Shown here one piece after another: positions 8,524 to 17,476 of a stretch of 64,000 bases of DNA. The stretch covers positions 286,001 to 350,000 of the forward strand of contig NZ_JBDQQR010000002.1 in NCBI RefSeq assembly GCF_039888675.1, written 5' to 3'. Every line of letters begins with the position of its first letter. The stretch's first letter is position 1. This stretch comes from Mesorhizobium sp. CAU 1732. Its GTDB lineage: Bacteria > Pseudomonadota > Alphaproteobacteria > Rhizobiales > Rhizobiaceae. The translations under genes and the position numbers were made by a program. The notes below the pieces were generated by a model. It ran no database searches. It saw only the letters and a program-made list of their open reading frames with translations, and was not told where the DNA came from.

Positions 8524-8796
8524 ATGGGTATCGCCAACAAGGATCGCGCGACGTTTTCAATCGACAGCGCAGTCAAGCAATCGCTTGAAGACAGGGTTCC
8601 AAAGAGCCGGCGCTCCGCCTTCGTGGAGCAGGCGATAGCCGACGCACTCAGGAAAGAAGCCGTTGCACACCTGAAGAATACGCTGGACGACATCCGGGCG
8701 TCCTCCGTCGTTGGCGAAGACAGCGTAGACCTGATCAGGCGACTGCGCGACGAACGCGGCGCGTATATAGCGCATCGTCACGGACCTCGCGTCTGA
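8524..8796 (+). CDS. Ribbon-helix-helix antitoxin-like protein
   Basis: 90 residues. The segment RATFSIDSAVKQSLEDRVPKSRRSAFVEQAIADALRKEA has the strand-helix-helix pattern of MetJ/Arc-type (RHH) DNA-binding antitoxins: alternating residues, then a turn at VPKSRRSAF and an amphipathic second helix. The C-terminal half is charged and would bind the toxin. Its stop overlaps the start of a PIN-domain reading frame by one base (TGATG), the usual coupled antitoxin-toxin layout. That toxin frame is broken, so the antitoxin may now be an orphan. Confidence 0.7.
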   Translation: MGIANKDRATFSIDSAVKQSLEDRVPKSRRSAFVEQAIADALRKEAVAHLKNTLDDIRASSVVGEDSVDLIRRLRDERGAYIAHRHGPRV

Positions 8797-9226
8797 TGGT
8801 GGTGCTTGACGCCTCGATCCTGGTCAAACTTTTCCACGAGGAACCCGATAGCGATCTCGCAAGGACGGCGGTTGTGCGATGCGCCGAGCAATCAACGTCC
8901 ATGATTGCGCCGGCATAGCGCTCTATGAGGCGCTCTCCGTAGCAATCCACTATGAGATTCCGTTCGAGTTGCCGATCAAGCTGTTCGACGACATGAAGCG
9001 GACAGGCTTCATGTTCGTCGAGCCCAGCCCGGTGGAATTGAAGCAGGCGGAGCGAATAGCGACAACGAAAGCGAAGGGATCAGGCTTCCCTCAGTTGGAA
9101 GATTCGATCTATCACGCCATGGCTATCGTGCGGGGCGGCACGTTTCTGACCGCCGACCGCAAGCATCTTGAGAGAACCCGAGGATTTGGCGGTGCCTGCC
9201 TGCTGTCACAATGGGCTCCCGCCTGA
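8796..9226 (+). pseudogene. PIN-domain (VapC-like) toxin, frameshifted
   Basis: The ATG overlapping the antitoxin stop opens MVVLDASILVKLFHEEPDSD, a typical PIN start with the first catalytic Asp, but the frame stops at 8916 after about 40 residues. The rest of the PIN domain continues in another frame: GIALYEALSVAIHYEIPFEL, then LEDSIYHAMAIVRGGTFLTADRKHL, carrying the conserved Glu and the remaining Asp residues. One missing base near 8908-8916 explains the change. The joined protein would be about 143 residues, normal for VapC. Either a loss-of-function mutation or a sequencing error; I see no slippery heptamer. Confidence 0.75.
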
Positions 9227-9229
9227 CGG

Positions 9230-11032
9230 CTACTCCGCGGCCCGTCCGAACGCTGCCGCACCGTGGTCGAACTGCAACTGCGCGAGGCGTGCATAGACCC
9301 CGCCCTGCGCGACCAGGCTCTGGTGCGTTCCCTCCTCGACGATGCGTCCCTGATCCATCACGAGGATACGATCGGCCTTGAGAACCGTCGCGAGCCGGTG
9401 CGCGATGACGATCGTGGTGCGCCCTTCCATCAGGCGCTCCAGCGCGGCCTGAACCAGCATCTCGCTCTGCGCGTCGAGCGCCGACGTGGCTTCGTCGAGC
9501 AGCAGGATCGGCGCATCGCGCAGGATCGCGCGGGCCACCGCGACACGCTGCCTTTGTCCGCCCGAAAGCGTCACGCCACGCTCGCCAAGTTCCGAATCGT
9601 AGCCCCGGTCCAGCCGCCTGATGAATTCGTCGGCATGCGCGTCGCGCGCGGCAAGCTCGATGTCGGCCTGCTTCGCCCCCGGCTTGCCGAAGGCGATGTT
9701 GTCGGCGGCACTCGCCGCGAAGATGGTGACGTCCTGCGGCACGATCGCGATGCGGTTGCGCACCGCCTCCGGGTCGGCGTCGCGAACGTCCACGCCGTCG
9801 ATCAGGATCGCGCCCGAATCGGGATCGTAGAATCGCAGGAGAAGCGAGAAGACGGTGCTCTTGCCCGCCCCGGAAGGGCCGACGATCGCGACGGTCTCGC
9901 CGGGCCGGACCGAAAAATTCAATCCCTCGAGCGCCGACTGCCCCGGCCGGACCGGATAGGCGAAGGAGACGTCCCGGAAGACGATGGCGCCCTTCGCCGG
10001 CTCGGGAAGCGGCACGGGGTTGGCCGGCGCCGTGATCGCCGGTTCCTCGGCCAGCAGTTCCGTCAGGCGCTCCGCCGCGCCCGCCGCCTGGCTGAGTTCG
10101 CCCCACACTTCCGACAACGCGCCCAGCGCGCCGGCTGCGAACACCGCATAGAGCAGGAACTGGCTGAGCGTGCCCGGCGTCATGGTGCCCGAGAGCACGT
10201 CGCGCGAACCGATCCACAGCACCGCGACGACCGAGGTGAAGATCGTGAAGATGGCGAAGAAGGTCAGGAACGACCGCGCGAAGACCGATGCCCTCGCCGC
10301 TTCGAACGCGGTCTCCACCGCGCTGGAAAACCGTCCGGTGACGAGCTTTTCGTTGGTGAAGGCCTGCAGCGTCCGCACCGCGCCGATCTGCTCGCTGGCG
10401 TAAGCGGTCGCGTCGGCCAGCGTATCCTGCGCGAAACGCGACTTGCGCCGCACCGAGCGGCCGAACGCGACCAGCGGCAGCACGACGATCGGGATCGCGG
10501 CAATGACCAGCCCCGAAAGCTTGGGGCTGGTGACGACCATCATCCCCAACGCGCCAAGACCCATGATGAGGTTTCGCAGTGCGACGGATGCGGTCGCGCC
10601 GACGGCCGATTTGATCTGCGTCGTATCGGCGGTCAGCCGCGAGACGATCTCGCCCGACTGCACGCCGTCGAAGAACGCCGGCGACAAACGCGCCACATGC
10701 GAAAAGACGTCGCGCCTGATGTCGGAGACGACGCGTTCGCCCAGCGTGATGACGAAATAGTAGCGGGCGGCCGATGCGATCGCGAGCAACGCCGCGAGGA
10801 TGATCAGCATCGAGAAATAGTTGGAGATCAGCACGCTGTCGGAATCGTTGAAGCCGTGATCGATCATCCGGCGCACGGCGATCGGCAGCGTCAGCGTCGT
10901 GGCTGCCGCCAGGGTGAGGAACACGCAGGCGCCTGCCACCAGCTTGCGATAGCGAAGCATATACGGGAACAGCCGGCGCAATGGGCCGAGATCGCGCCCG
11001 CGCTTGTGCTTCTCGTCAGCCGTCTCAGCCAT
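9230..11032 (-). CDS. ABC exporter, fused permease and ATPase (MsbA-like)
   Basis: 600 residues: an N-terminal six-helix type IV exporter membrane domain (about 20-320) and a C-terminal nucleotide-binding domain with Walker A GPSGAGKST, signature LSGGQRQRVAVARAI, Walker B ILLLDEATSALD and switch IVIAHRLATV. A half-transporter that works as a dimer; lipid, lipid A-like or drug substrates are possible. I start at ATG 11032 (MAETADEKHKRG); the frame runs further upstream but would overlap the promoter region of rpmE. Divergent from rpmE, a neighbourhood I recall from other rhizobia. Confidence 0.92.
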   Translation of the reverse strand: MAETADEKHKRGRDLGPLRRLFPYMLRYRKLVAGACVFLTLAAATTLTLPIAVRRMIDHGFNDSDSVLISNYFSMLIILAALLAIASAARYYFVITLGERVVSDIRRDVFSHVARLSPAFFDGVQSGEIVSRLTADTTQIKSAVGATASVALRNLIMGLGALGMMVVTSPKLSGLVIAAIPIVVLPLVAFGRSVRRKSRFAQDTLADATAYASEQIGAVRTLQAFTNEKLVTGRFSSAVETAFEAARASVFARSFLTFFAIFTIFTSVVAVLWIGSRDVLSGTMTPGTLSQFLLYAVFAAGALGALSEVWGELSQAAGAAERLTELLAEEPAITAPANPVPLPEPAKGAIVFRDVSFAYPVRPGQSALEGLNFSVRPGETVAIVGPSGAGKSTVFSLLLRFYDPDSGAILIDGVDVRDADPEAVRNRIAIVPQDVTIFAASAADNIAFGKPGAKQADIELAARDAHADEFIRRLDRGYDSELGERGVTLSGGQRQRVAVARAILRDAPILLLDEATSALDAQSEMLVQAALERLMEGRTTIVIAHRLATVLKADRILVMDQGRIVEEGTHQSLVAQGGVYARLAQLQFDHGAAAFGRAAE

Positions 11033-11081
11033 CCGCTCGTCCCTGTCGCCGTGCGTCCGCGAATTTGCGGCGACGCCGGCC

Positions 11082-11110
11082 TTGTTTATCCTGACCGCCT
11101 CATGTATAGG
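11082..11110 (+). promoter_or_regulatory. Candidate rpmE promoter
   Basis: TTGTTT (11082-11087), 17 bases, then TATAGG (11105-11110): a good sigma-70-type match placed between the divergent ABC exporter and rpmE. Transcription from here would give a leader of about 115 bases before rpmE. Confidence 0.5.
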
Positions 11111-11232
11111 CAGCCGACCGTTTTTGGAGCCGTAGCCCTCAATAGCTGCGGCTTCAGGTTTTGACAGTGGGCGCATCGCCGCAGCAGCTCGCATTGCGCG
11201 ACTTTCGCCCGACAGCCACCAGGACGACACCG

Positions 11233-11454
11233 ATGAAAACCGATATCCATCCCGACTATCATTCCATCAAGGTCGTCATGACCGATGGCACCGAATACAT
11301 GACCCGCTCGACCTGGGGCAAGGAGGGCGACACGATGAACCTCGACATCGACCCATCCACGCATCCGGCCTGGACCGGCGGAAATCAGACCCTGCTCGAT
11401 CGCGGCGGCCGCGTGTCGAAGTTCAAGAAGCGCTACGAAGGCCTCGGCATATAG
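11233..11454 (+). CDS. rpmE: 50S ribosomal protein L31
   Basis: 73 residues starting [19 protein letters not shown] and ending [10 protein letters not shown]. Family blocks are the N-terminal IHPxY, the central STWGKEGD and the C-terminal [11 protein letters not shown]. It contains no cysteine, so this is the non-zinc form of L31. It sits in the large subunit at the bridge to the 30S head. The frame opens at 11161, but ATG 11233 is the family start, preceded by AGGACGAC. A strong terminator follows. Confidence 0.97.
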   Translation: MKTDIHPDYHSIKVVMTDGTEYMTRSTWGKEGDTMNLDIDPSTHPAWTGGNQTLLDRGGRVSKFKKRYEGLGI

Positions 11455-11481
11455 ACCGAGAGCGTCAGCGACACTCTACAG

Positions 11482-11507
11482 GAACCCGCCTTCGTGGCGG
11501 GTTTTTT
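11482..11507 (+). terminator. Rho-independent terminator after rpmE
   Basis: AACCCGCC-ttcg-TGGCGGGTT followed by a run of T: a textbook hairpin with a stable tetraloop, 28 bases after the rpmE stop codon. Confidence 0.9.
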
Positions 11508-11602
11508 GTTGTCTTCTCGCGGCGCGGTTTGTTAGGCAGGCGAATTTGCATGATCGGCGCGGCCCGTCAGGCAGCGCGAAAAGGCTGAGGCCTTCGCCCC
11601 CG

Positions 11603-11893
11603 CTACTCCCCCTTGCGATCCGAATGCCCGAGATCGCGGTCCGGCCAGACGCGGTCGCGCACCATCTGCTTGAGCACCTTGGCCTCGGGAAAGCCGCCGT
11701 CGCGCTTGCGCTCCCAGATCAGCTCTCCATCGAGCGTGATCTCGAAGATGCCGCCCGTGCCCGGCACCAGGCTGACCTCGCCGATGTCCGCGCCGAACGT
11801 CGACAGCAGTTCCTGCGCCATCCAGGCGGCGCGCAGCAGCCATTGGCACTGGGTGCAGTAGGTGATGCGGATCGTCGGTTTGCCTGCTGTCAT
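11603..11893 (-). CDS. SelT/SelW/SelH family thioredoxin-like protein
   Basis: 96 residues beginning MTAGKPTIRITYCTQCQWLLRA. C13-T-Q-C16 takes the place of the C-x-x-Sec redox motif of selenoprotein W, and the rest follows the Rdx fold: TGGIFEITLDGELIWERKRDGGFPEAKVLKQMVRD. The Cys-only form is usual in bacteria. Presumably a cytosolic redox protein; its partner is unknown. Convergent with rpmE and divergent from the 6S RNA-fau unit. Confidence 0.9.
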   Translation of the reverse strand: MTAGKPTIRITYCTQCQWLLRAAWMAQELLSTFGADIGEVSLVPGTGGIFEITLDGELIWERKRDGGFPEAKVLKQMVRDRVWPDRDLGHSDRKGE

Positions 11894-11999
11894 CCTGCGG
11901 TCCGTTTGCGTCTCGGCTGCACTATTCCTGCCTTTCTCGACGAGCCGGCGTCAAGGTCTCGCAATTCGCTGGCATGCGGGATCACGGAGCCCTATATTG

Positions 12000-12165
12000 G
12001 GTTCGGCGTTCTGCGCTTTTCGACAGGAGTAACACTTCCCCGGGGCCTTATTGATCCCAAGGGAGCTGTCCCTGGCCGGGCCCGTGGGCTCGGTCATATG
12101 GCGCCCACCTACGTTGTAGGCACCCGGGATCAACCTCTCCATCGGTCGTCGCGGAACGTCTTTTC
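12000..12165 (+). ncRNA. ssrS: 6S RNA
   Basis: 6S RNA binds sigma-70 RNA polymerase holoenzyme by mimicking an open promoter. The transcript folds as one long interrupted hairpin. The closing stem pairs 12005-12015 with 12150-12160 (11 pairs allowing G-U). A perfect 8-bp stem TTGATCCC/GGGATCAA joins 12051-12058 to 12126-12133. The 3' side holds the small hairpin CCTAC-gtt-GTAGG (12108-12120), and the apical stem is GGCCGGGCC with GGCTCGGTC. A TATATT -10 box at 11993-11998 fits a start near 12004, and a T-rich tract follows the closing stem. It lies directly upstream of 5-formyl-THF cyclo-ligase, the classical position. End points are approximate. Confidence 0.9.
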
Positions 12166-12196
12166 TTTTGCCGCGTCATCAGCCAGACATGGCTCC

Positions 12197-12784
12197 ATGA
12201 CGACGACACCCCGCGATCACAAGAAATCCCTCCGACTGCGGGCGCTCGCACGCCGTGATGCGCTTGATCCGGTCTGGCGCGTCGAGGCATCGCTCGACAT
12301 GGCCGACAGGGCCGACGATATCGGCATCCAGCCCGGCACGATCGTCTCCGGCTTCTGGCCGATGCGCTCCGAGGTCGATGTGCGGCCGCTGATGTTCGCT
12401 TTGCGCGAGCGCGGCGCGCGGCTTTGCCTGCCGGCCATCCTCGACAGGACGACGATTGTCTTCCGCGACCTCGTGCGCGGCGCGGACCTCGTCGACATGG
12501 GCTTCGGCACGGCCGGACCCGGCGGCGAGGCGCAGGTCCTCGATCCCGCAATCATGCTCGTGCCGCTCGCCGCCTTCGACGGGCGCGGGCATCGCATCGG
12601 CTACGGCGCGGGCTATTACGACCGCGCGATCGACGCACTCCATGCGAAGGGCATGACGCCGCGCCTGATCGGCATCGCCTACGATTGCCAGGAGGTTCCT
12701 GAGGTGCCCAACGAGGATCACGACGTGCAACTCGACGAAATCCTGACCGAAAGCGGCTTGCGTCGTTTTCCGCCGGCACTATAG
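12197..12784 (+). CDS. fau: 5-formyltetrahydrofolate cyclo-ligase
   Basis: 195 residues. ATP-dependent conversion of 5-formyl-THF to 5,10-methenyl-THF, returning stored folate to the one-carbon pool. Family blocks are the N-terminal basic helix DHKKSLRLRALARRDAL, the substrate-contacting FWPMRSEVDVRP, and the strongly conserved FDGRGHRIGYGAGYYDRAI, with GYGAGYYDR at 135-143. ATG 12197 follows the 6S RNA by about 30 bases; the longer upstream frame would translate the RNA itself and is rejected. As in many proteobacteria it is probably co-transcribed with 6S RNA, then with the YmdB gene 7 bp downstream. Confidence 0.93.
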   Translation: MTTTPRDHKKSLRLRALARRDALDPVWRVEASLDMADRADDIGIQPGTIVSGFWPMRSEVDVRPLMFALRERGARLCLPAILDRTTIVFRDLVRGADLVDMGFGTAGPGGEAQVLDPAIMLVPLAAFDGRGHRIGYGAGYYDRAIDALHAKGMTPRLIGIAYDCQEVPEVPNEDHDVQLDEILTESGLRRFPPAL

Positions 12785-12791
12785 ACGGGGC

Positions 12792-13613
12792 ATGAGGCTA
12801 CTCTTTCTTGGCGACATGGTGGGACGATCCGGCCGCACGGCGGTCTGGGAACGGCTGCCCGGTCTGATCTCCGACTTCCGGCTCGACTTCGTGATCGTCA
12901 ATGGCGAGAACGCGGCCGGCGGCTTCGGCATCACCGAAGACATCTTCCGCAGCACGATCGACGCGGGCGCCGATGTGGTGACCACCGGCAACCACGTCTG
13001 GGACCAGCGCGAGGCGCTTCAGTTCGCGCCGCGCGAGGAGCGGTTCATCAGGCCGGCGAATTTCCCGATCGGCACGCCGGGCCGGGGCACAGGCCTGTTC
13101 GAGGCCCGCAACGGCGCGCGCGTCTTCGTCACCAACATCATGGGCCGGGTGTTCATGCATCCCGAACTCGACGACCCGTTCCAGGCCGCGGAGCGCGAGC
13201 TTTCCGCCTGTCCGCTCGGCGAGCAGGCGGACGCCGTGGTGATCGACTTTCACGCCGAAGCCACCAGCGAAAAGATGTGCATGGGCCATTTCGTCGACGG
13301 CCGCGCCAGCCTCGTCGTCGGCACCCACACCCATCAGCCCACCGCCGATCATCAGATCCTCAATGGCGGCACCGGCTACATGACCGATGCCGGCATGTGC
13401 GGCGATTATGATTCGTCGCTGGGCATGGACAAGGAAGAGCCGCTCAACCGCTTCCTGTCGAAGGTGCCGAAAGGCAGGTTCGAGGCGGCAAGCGGCCCGG
13501 CGACCATCTGCGGCGTCGGCATCGATATTTCCGACCGCACCGGCCTTGCCGAGCGGATCGCACCGCTGCGGCTCGGCCCGCGTCTGGAAGAAACGGTCCC
13601 CGCTTTCTGGTAG
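12792..13613 (+). CDS. YmdB/TIGR00282 family metallophosphoesterase
   Basis: 273 residues, the family's usual length. Metal ligands are visible in order: D8 in FLGDMVGRSG, E39/N40 in VNGENAAGGFG, N67-H68 in TTGNHVWDQ, and H-x-H in VVGTHTHQPTADH. The B. subtilis relative YmdB is a 2',3'-cyclic nucleotide phosphodiesterase that influences biofilm choice and mRNA levels; the alphaproteobacterial role is less clear. It starts 7 bases after fau, so is likely in the same operon as 6S RNA and fau. Confidence 0.9.
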   Translation: MRLLFLGDMVGRSGRTAVWERLPGLISDFRLDFVIVNGENAAGGFGITEDIFRSTIDAGADVVTTGNHVWDQREALQFAPREERFIRPANFPIGTPGRGTGLFEARNGARVFVTNIMGRVFMHPELDDPFQAAERELSACPLGEQADAVVIDFHAEATSEKMCMGHFVDGRASLVVGTHTHQPTADHQILNGGTGYMTDAGMCGDYDSSLGMDKEEPLNRFLSKVPKGRFEAASGPATICGVGIDISDRTGLAERIAPLRLGPRLEETVPAFW

Positions 13614-13730
13614 GCCTTTCGGAACCAAACACGCGGTCGCGGATTTCAGGCACGCGCCGCCGCAGTTGACGGACCCCGGCGCCAGTCATACTTCTTTCCA
13701 ATTCGTATTCAGCGCGCGCGCTCGGGGACC

Positions 13731-14507
13731 ATGACGATGGAATTTCTCGCAGGCTACTTCGATTGGACCAGCGATCCGACTGCCTGGGTCGCGCTGGCGA
13801 CCCTCATCGCCCTGGAAGTCGTCCTCGGCATCGACAATTTGATCTTCATTTCCATCCTGTCCAACAAGCTCCCCGAGCATCAGCGCGTGCGCGCCCGGCG
13901 TCTGGGCATCGGTGCGGCGTTGATCATGCGCCTGATACTGCTGGCCACGATCGCCTTCATCGTGCAGTTGACGCAGCCGGTCTTCACGCTCTTCGGCGAG
14001 CCGTTCTCGTGGAAGGACCTCATCCTTCTGGTCGGTGGCCTCTTCCTGGTCTGGAAGGCGACGAAGGAAATCCACCACACGGTCGATCCCGTCGATCAAA
14101 AGGAAAACGTCGTCAGCCGCACGATCAGCGTGACCCTGGGCGGCGCGGTCTTCCAGATCCTGCTGCTCGACCTTGTCTTCTCGATCGATTCCATCATCAC
14201 CGCCGTCGGCATGACCGAGCATATCGCGATCATGTACATCGCCGTCATCGTCACCGTGGCCGTGATGCTGCTGGCGGCCACGCCGCTCGCGAACTTCATC
14301 GCCCAGAACCCCACCATCGTCATGCTTGCGCTAGCGTTCCTGCTGATGATCGGCATGACGCTGATCGCGGAAGGCATGGGCTTCCACGTGCCCAAGGGCT
14401 ACATCTACGCCGCGATGGGCTTCTCCGCCCTGGTCGAGGGTCTCAACATGCTGTCCCGGCGCAAGCGCGCCGCGGACAAGGGAGCGGAGACAGACGCCAC
14501 GCATTGA
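13731..14507 (+). CDS. TerC family integral membrane protein
   Basis: 258 residues with about seven predicted membrane helices. It shows the paired acidic signatures of TerC proteins: [16 protein letters not shown] in the first helix and [18 protein letters not shown] in the middle. The family is linked to metal-ion (Mn2+) efflux and to loading of exported metalloproteins; tellurite resistance is only one phenotype. ATG 13731 or 13737 could start it. No Mn riboswitch is evident in the 117-bp leader. A strong hairpin follows, so the gene is its own unit. Confidence 0.92.
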   Translation: MTMEFLAGYFDWTSDPTAWVALATLIALEVVLGIDNLIFISILSNKLPEHQRVRARRLGIGAALIMRLILLATIAFIVQLTQPVFTLFGEPFSWKDLILLVGGLFLVWKATKEIHHTVDPVDQKENVVSRTISVTLGGAVFQILLLDLVFSIDSIITAVGMTEHIAIMYIAVIVTVAVMLLAATPLANFIAQNPTIVMLALAFLLMIGMTLIAEGMGFHVPKGYIYAAMGFSALVEGLNMLSRRKRAADKGAETDATH

Positions 14508-14526
14508 GGGACCGCGAACGCCGGAC

Positions 14527-14557
14527 AAAGGGGGATGCGCCCGCGCATCCCCCTTTG
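14527..14557 (+). terminator. Rho-independent terminator after terC-like gene
   Basis: AAAGGGGGATGCG-ccc-GCGCATCCCCCTTT: a near-perfect long stem starting 20 bases after the stop codon, with a T run on its 3' side. It may also act on the opposite strand because of the flanking A run. Confidence 0.85.
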
Positions 14558-14611
14558 TCGTTTGTGCGCGGGGTTGAGCGATCCTGAATGCGTTGGAACG
14601 GCTTTGCTCGA

Positions 14612-14747
14612 ACACCCCCTCCACCGCCTGCGGCGGTCCCCCTCCCCCGCTCCGCAGGGGAGGAACCAGCGCGGCGGCCGTTCGCTACCTGGATCCTCCC
14701 CCATTTTCATGGGGGAGGGGGACCGCCGAAGGCGGTGGAGGGGGTGT
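14612..14747. repeat. Long inverted repeat element
   Basis: Two 37-bp arms (14612-14648 and 14711-14747) are inverted copies matching at 36 positions; each holds an inner CCGCC/GGCGG palindrome followed by a C-rich run. The 62-bp centre carries two further CTCC/GGGG-rich segments. The element lies between convergent genes. It resembles the 2.6-kb repeat in composition but is longer and more regular; likely a member of an interspersed repeat family. Confidence 0.8.
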
Positions 14748-14772
14748 GTTTTCAGCCAAAACCTGAAACGAC

Positions 14773-15591
14773 CTAAACCCCCCTCAGCACCAGGATCGTC
14801 GGCCGTCGCGGCAGGTCGCGCAGCGAGACCGAGAACGAGGGCTCGTCGCGCATGTCGACGTCGAACGTCTCGCCCATGGCTGCCGTGAACTCGCCGAGCG
14901 GGGTCGCATGGCGGTGCATCGGCAGGATGATCGACGAGAACAGGCGCTGCGTGATCTCGCTCACCGCGCCGACGGACAGCGTCATGCCGCCGTCGATCGG
15001 GACCATCACGATATCGAGCCGGCCGATCGCGCCGTAATGGGCGTCTTCGAGGCGATGATGCAAATGGCCGAGATGGCCGATGCACAGGCCCGCGACCTCG
15101 AAGATGAAGATCGAGTTGCCGCCCTCCTCCATCTCGCCCCAGCGGCGGATGTCTGTGGGAACGTTGCGCACATAGACGTCGTCGACCACGACGGCATGTT
15201 TCGCCGGCCCGCCTTCGGGGTTCCAGCCTCGCAGCACATGTTCGATCGCCGGGTCGGGCAGTTCGGTATAGTGCGTGCGATGCGCCTTGTTCATCGTCAC
15301 GATGCGCGGCAGCGGCTCGGAGCCGTAGAGCCCGGAGAAATCGGTCGCGATGCGCACGCCGCCCGGCGTCTCGATCACATAGGTCGAATGCCCCGCATAG
15401 GTGATCGTCACCTCGCCATCCACGAAGGTCTGGGCCGGCGTGAAACTGGCATAGGTCACGTTGGGCATGGCCTGCGCGATCGCCAGGCACTGGCTCGGCA
15501 CCGGCTCGTCCTGCTGTTGCGCGGAGGCCGGCGTGAGCCAGAGCGCAATCAGAAAAGCGGTGGTCGACGCGAGATTGCGGGCAAGGCGCAT
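14773..15591 (-). CDS. Exported MBL-fold (UlaG-like) hydrolase
   Basis: 272 residues starting at ATG 15591: [24 protein letters not shown] is a Sec signal peptide cut after ASA. The mature protein begins with a Gln/Asp-rich stretch, then [24 protein letters not shown], the opening of UlaG-type metallo-beta-lactamase folds, and later [15 protein letters not shown] and [14 protein letters not shown], which supply His ligands. The usual HxHxDH is replaced by an N-K-A-H-R-T-H-Y motif where the metal site should be, so ligands differ from canonical enzymes. Presumably periplasmic; substrate unknown. Divergent from yebC. Confidence 0.8.
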   Translation of the reverse strand: MRLARNLASTTAFLIALWLTPASAQQQDEPVPSQCLAIAQAMPNVTYASFTPAQTFVDGEVTITYAGHSTYVIETPGGVRIATDFSGLYGSEPLPRIVTMNKAHRTHYTELPDPAIEHVLRGWNPEGGPAKHAVVVDDVYVRNVPTDIRRWGEMEEGGNSIFIFEVAGLCIGHLGHLHHRLEDAHYGAIGRLDIVMVPIDGGMTLSVGAVSEITQRLFSSIILPMHRHATPLGEFTAAMGETFDVDMRDEPSFSVSLRDLPRRPTILVLRGV

Positions 15592-15715
15592 GGCGAACTC
15601 CCGATGGCCGACGGCATGTCGTCGTGTCAGCCTAAGCCCTCGAACCGGCACCGCCACGGTTTTCGCGGCACCGCAGCTTCACGATTTCGCGAGAGACAAC
15701 GGCGGCCGCGACTTC

Positions 15716-15744
15716 TGGACGTGCGACGGCGATTTCTTTATAAG
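15716..15744 (+). promoter_or_regulatory. Candidate yebC promoter
   Basis: TGGACG (15716-15721), 17 bases, then TATAAG (15739-15744). The -10 is good and the -35 fair. It would place the transcript start about 40 bases before the yebC ATG. Confidence 0.45.
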
Positions 15745-15790
15745 GCCGGCAATTCAACGAAAATCCCGAACCGTCCGCAACAGGGGTGCC

Positions 15791-16540
15791 ATGGCAGGCC
15801 ATTCACAGTTCAAGAACATCATGCATCGCAAGGGCCGCCAGGATGCGGTTCGATCCAAGATGTTTTCCAAGCTCGCGCGCGAGATCACCGTTGCCGCCAA
15901 GATGGGCGCGCCCGATCCCGACATGAACGCGCGCCTGCGCCTTGCCGTCCAGAACGCCAAGGCTCAGTCGATGCCGAAGGACAACATCCAGCGCGCCATC
16001 AACAAGGCGTCGGGCGGCGATGCGGAGAGCTATGACGAGGTTCGCTACGAAGGCTACGGTCCCGGCGGCATCGCGGTCATCGTGGAAGCACTGACCGACA
16101 ACCGCAACCGCACCGCATCGAACGTCCGCGCGGCCTTCACCAAGGCCGGCGGCGCGCTGGGCGAAACTGGCTCGGTCGCCTTCCTGTGGGATCGCGTCGG
16201 CGAGATCGTCTACAAGCCGGAGGCCGGCGACGCCGACGCGGTGATGGAAGCCGCGATCGAGGCCGGTGCCGAGGACGTGCAGTCCGACGAGGACGGCCAT
16301 GTCATCCTCTGCGCCTTCGAGGATATCGGCGACGTCACCAGCGCGCTGGAAAAGACGCTCGGCGAAGCTGAATCCGTCAAGACCATCTGGAAGCCCCAGA
16401 CCTTGACGCCGGTCGACGAGGACCGCGCGCAGTCGATCCTCAAGCTCATCGGCACGCTGGAAGACGACGACGACGTCCAGAACGTCTACGCCAACTTCGA
16501 GGTCGACGACGAGACGCTGGCCAAGCTCAGCGCCGCCTGA
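15791..16540 (+). CDS. YebC/PmpR family protein
   Basis: 249 residues starting [19 protein letters not shown]. The opening, the basic first domain ([15 protein letters not shown]), [16 protein letters not shown] and [23 protein letters not shown] are diagnostic. Family members are DNA-binding regulators, and some act as translation factors that relieve ribosome stalling. ATG 15791 is the family start; the frame continues upstream only by chance. In many proteobacteria ruvCAB follows, but here a MoxR gene does. GCGGCCGC-tgat-GCGGCCGC just downstream may be a weak terminator. Confidence 0.95.
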   Translation: MAGHSQFKNIMHRKGRQDAVRSKMFSKLAREITVAAKMGAPDPDMNARLRLAVQNAKAQSMPKDNIQRAINKASGGDAESYDEVRYEGYGPGGIAVIVEALTDNRNRTASNVRAAFTKAGGALGETGSVAFLWDRVGEIVYKPEAGDADAVMEAAIEAGAEDVQSDEDGHVILCAFEDIGDVTSALEKTLGEAESVKTIWKPQTLTPVDEDRAQSILKLIGTLEDDDDVQNVYANFEVDDETLAKLSAA

Positions 16541-16557
16541 CGTGTAACGCCGGCGAG

Positions 16558-16577
16558 GCGGCCGCTGATGCGGCCGC
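16558..16577 (+). terminator. Possible terminator hairpin after yebC
   Basis: Eight-base arms GCGGCCGC repeated around a TGAT loop, 18 bases after the stop. There is no T run, so it may only slow or partly stop transcription. Confidence 0.35.
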
Positions 16578-16634
16578 GCGCCTTGCCGCGACACGCTCAC
16601 CTGCCTACTGTCTCCCGCGAAACAGGAGAACCCG

Positions 16635-17471
<837 letters not shown>

Positions 17472-17476
17472 CCCGG

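Noticed and set aside
9263..11164. Long plus-strand frame of 633 codons
   Set aside because: Lies fully opposite the ABC exporter, has an Arg/Asp/His-rich composition typical of antisense frames in GC-rich DNA and no recognisable domain.
11546..12196. Long N-terminal extension of the fau reading frame
   Set aside because: It would translate through the 6S RNA and lacks similarity to the enzyme; ATG 12197 is the family start.
13614..13730. Mn-responsive yybP-ykoY riboswitch before the TerC gene
   Set aside because: I could not find its paired helices or conserved loop in the 117-bp leader; an Infernal search would settle it.
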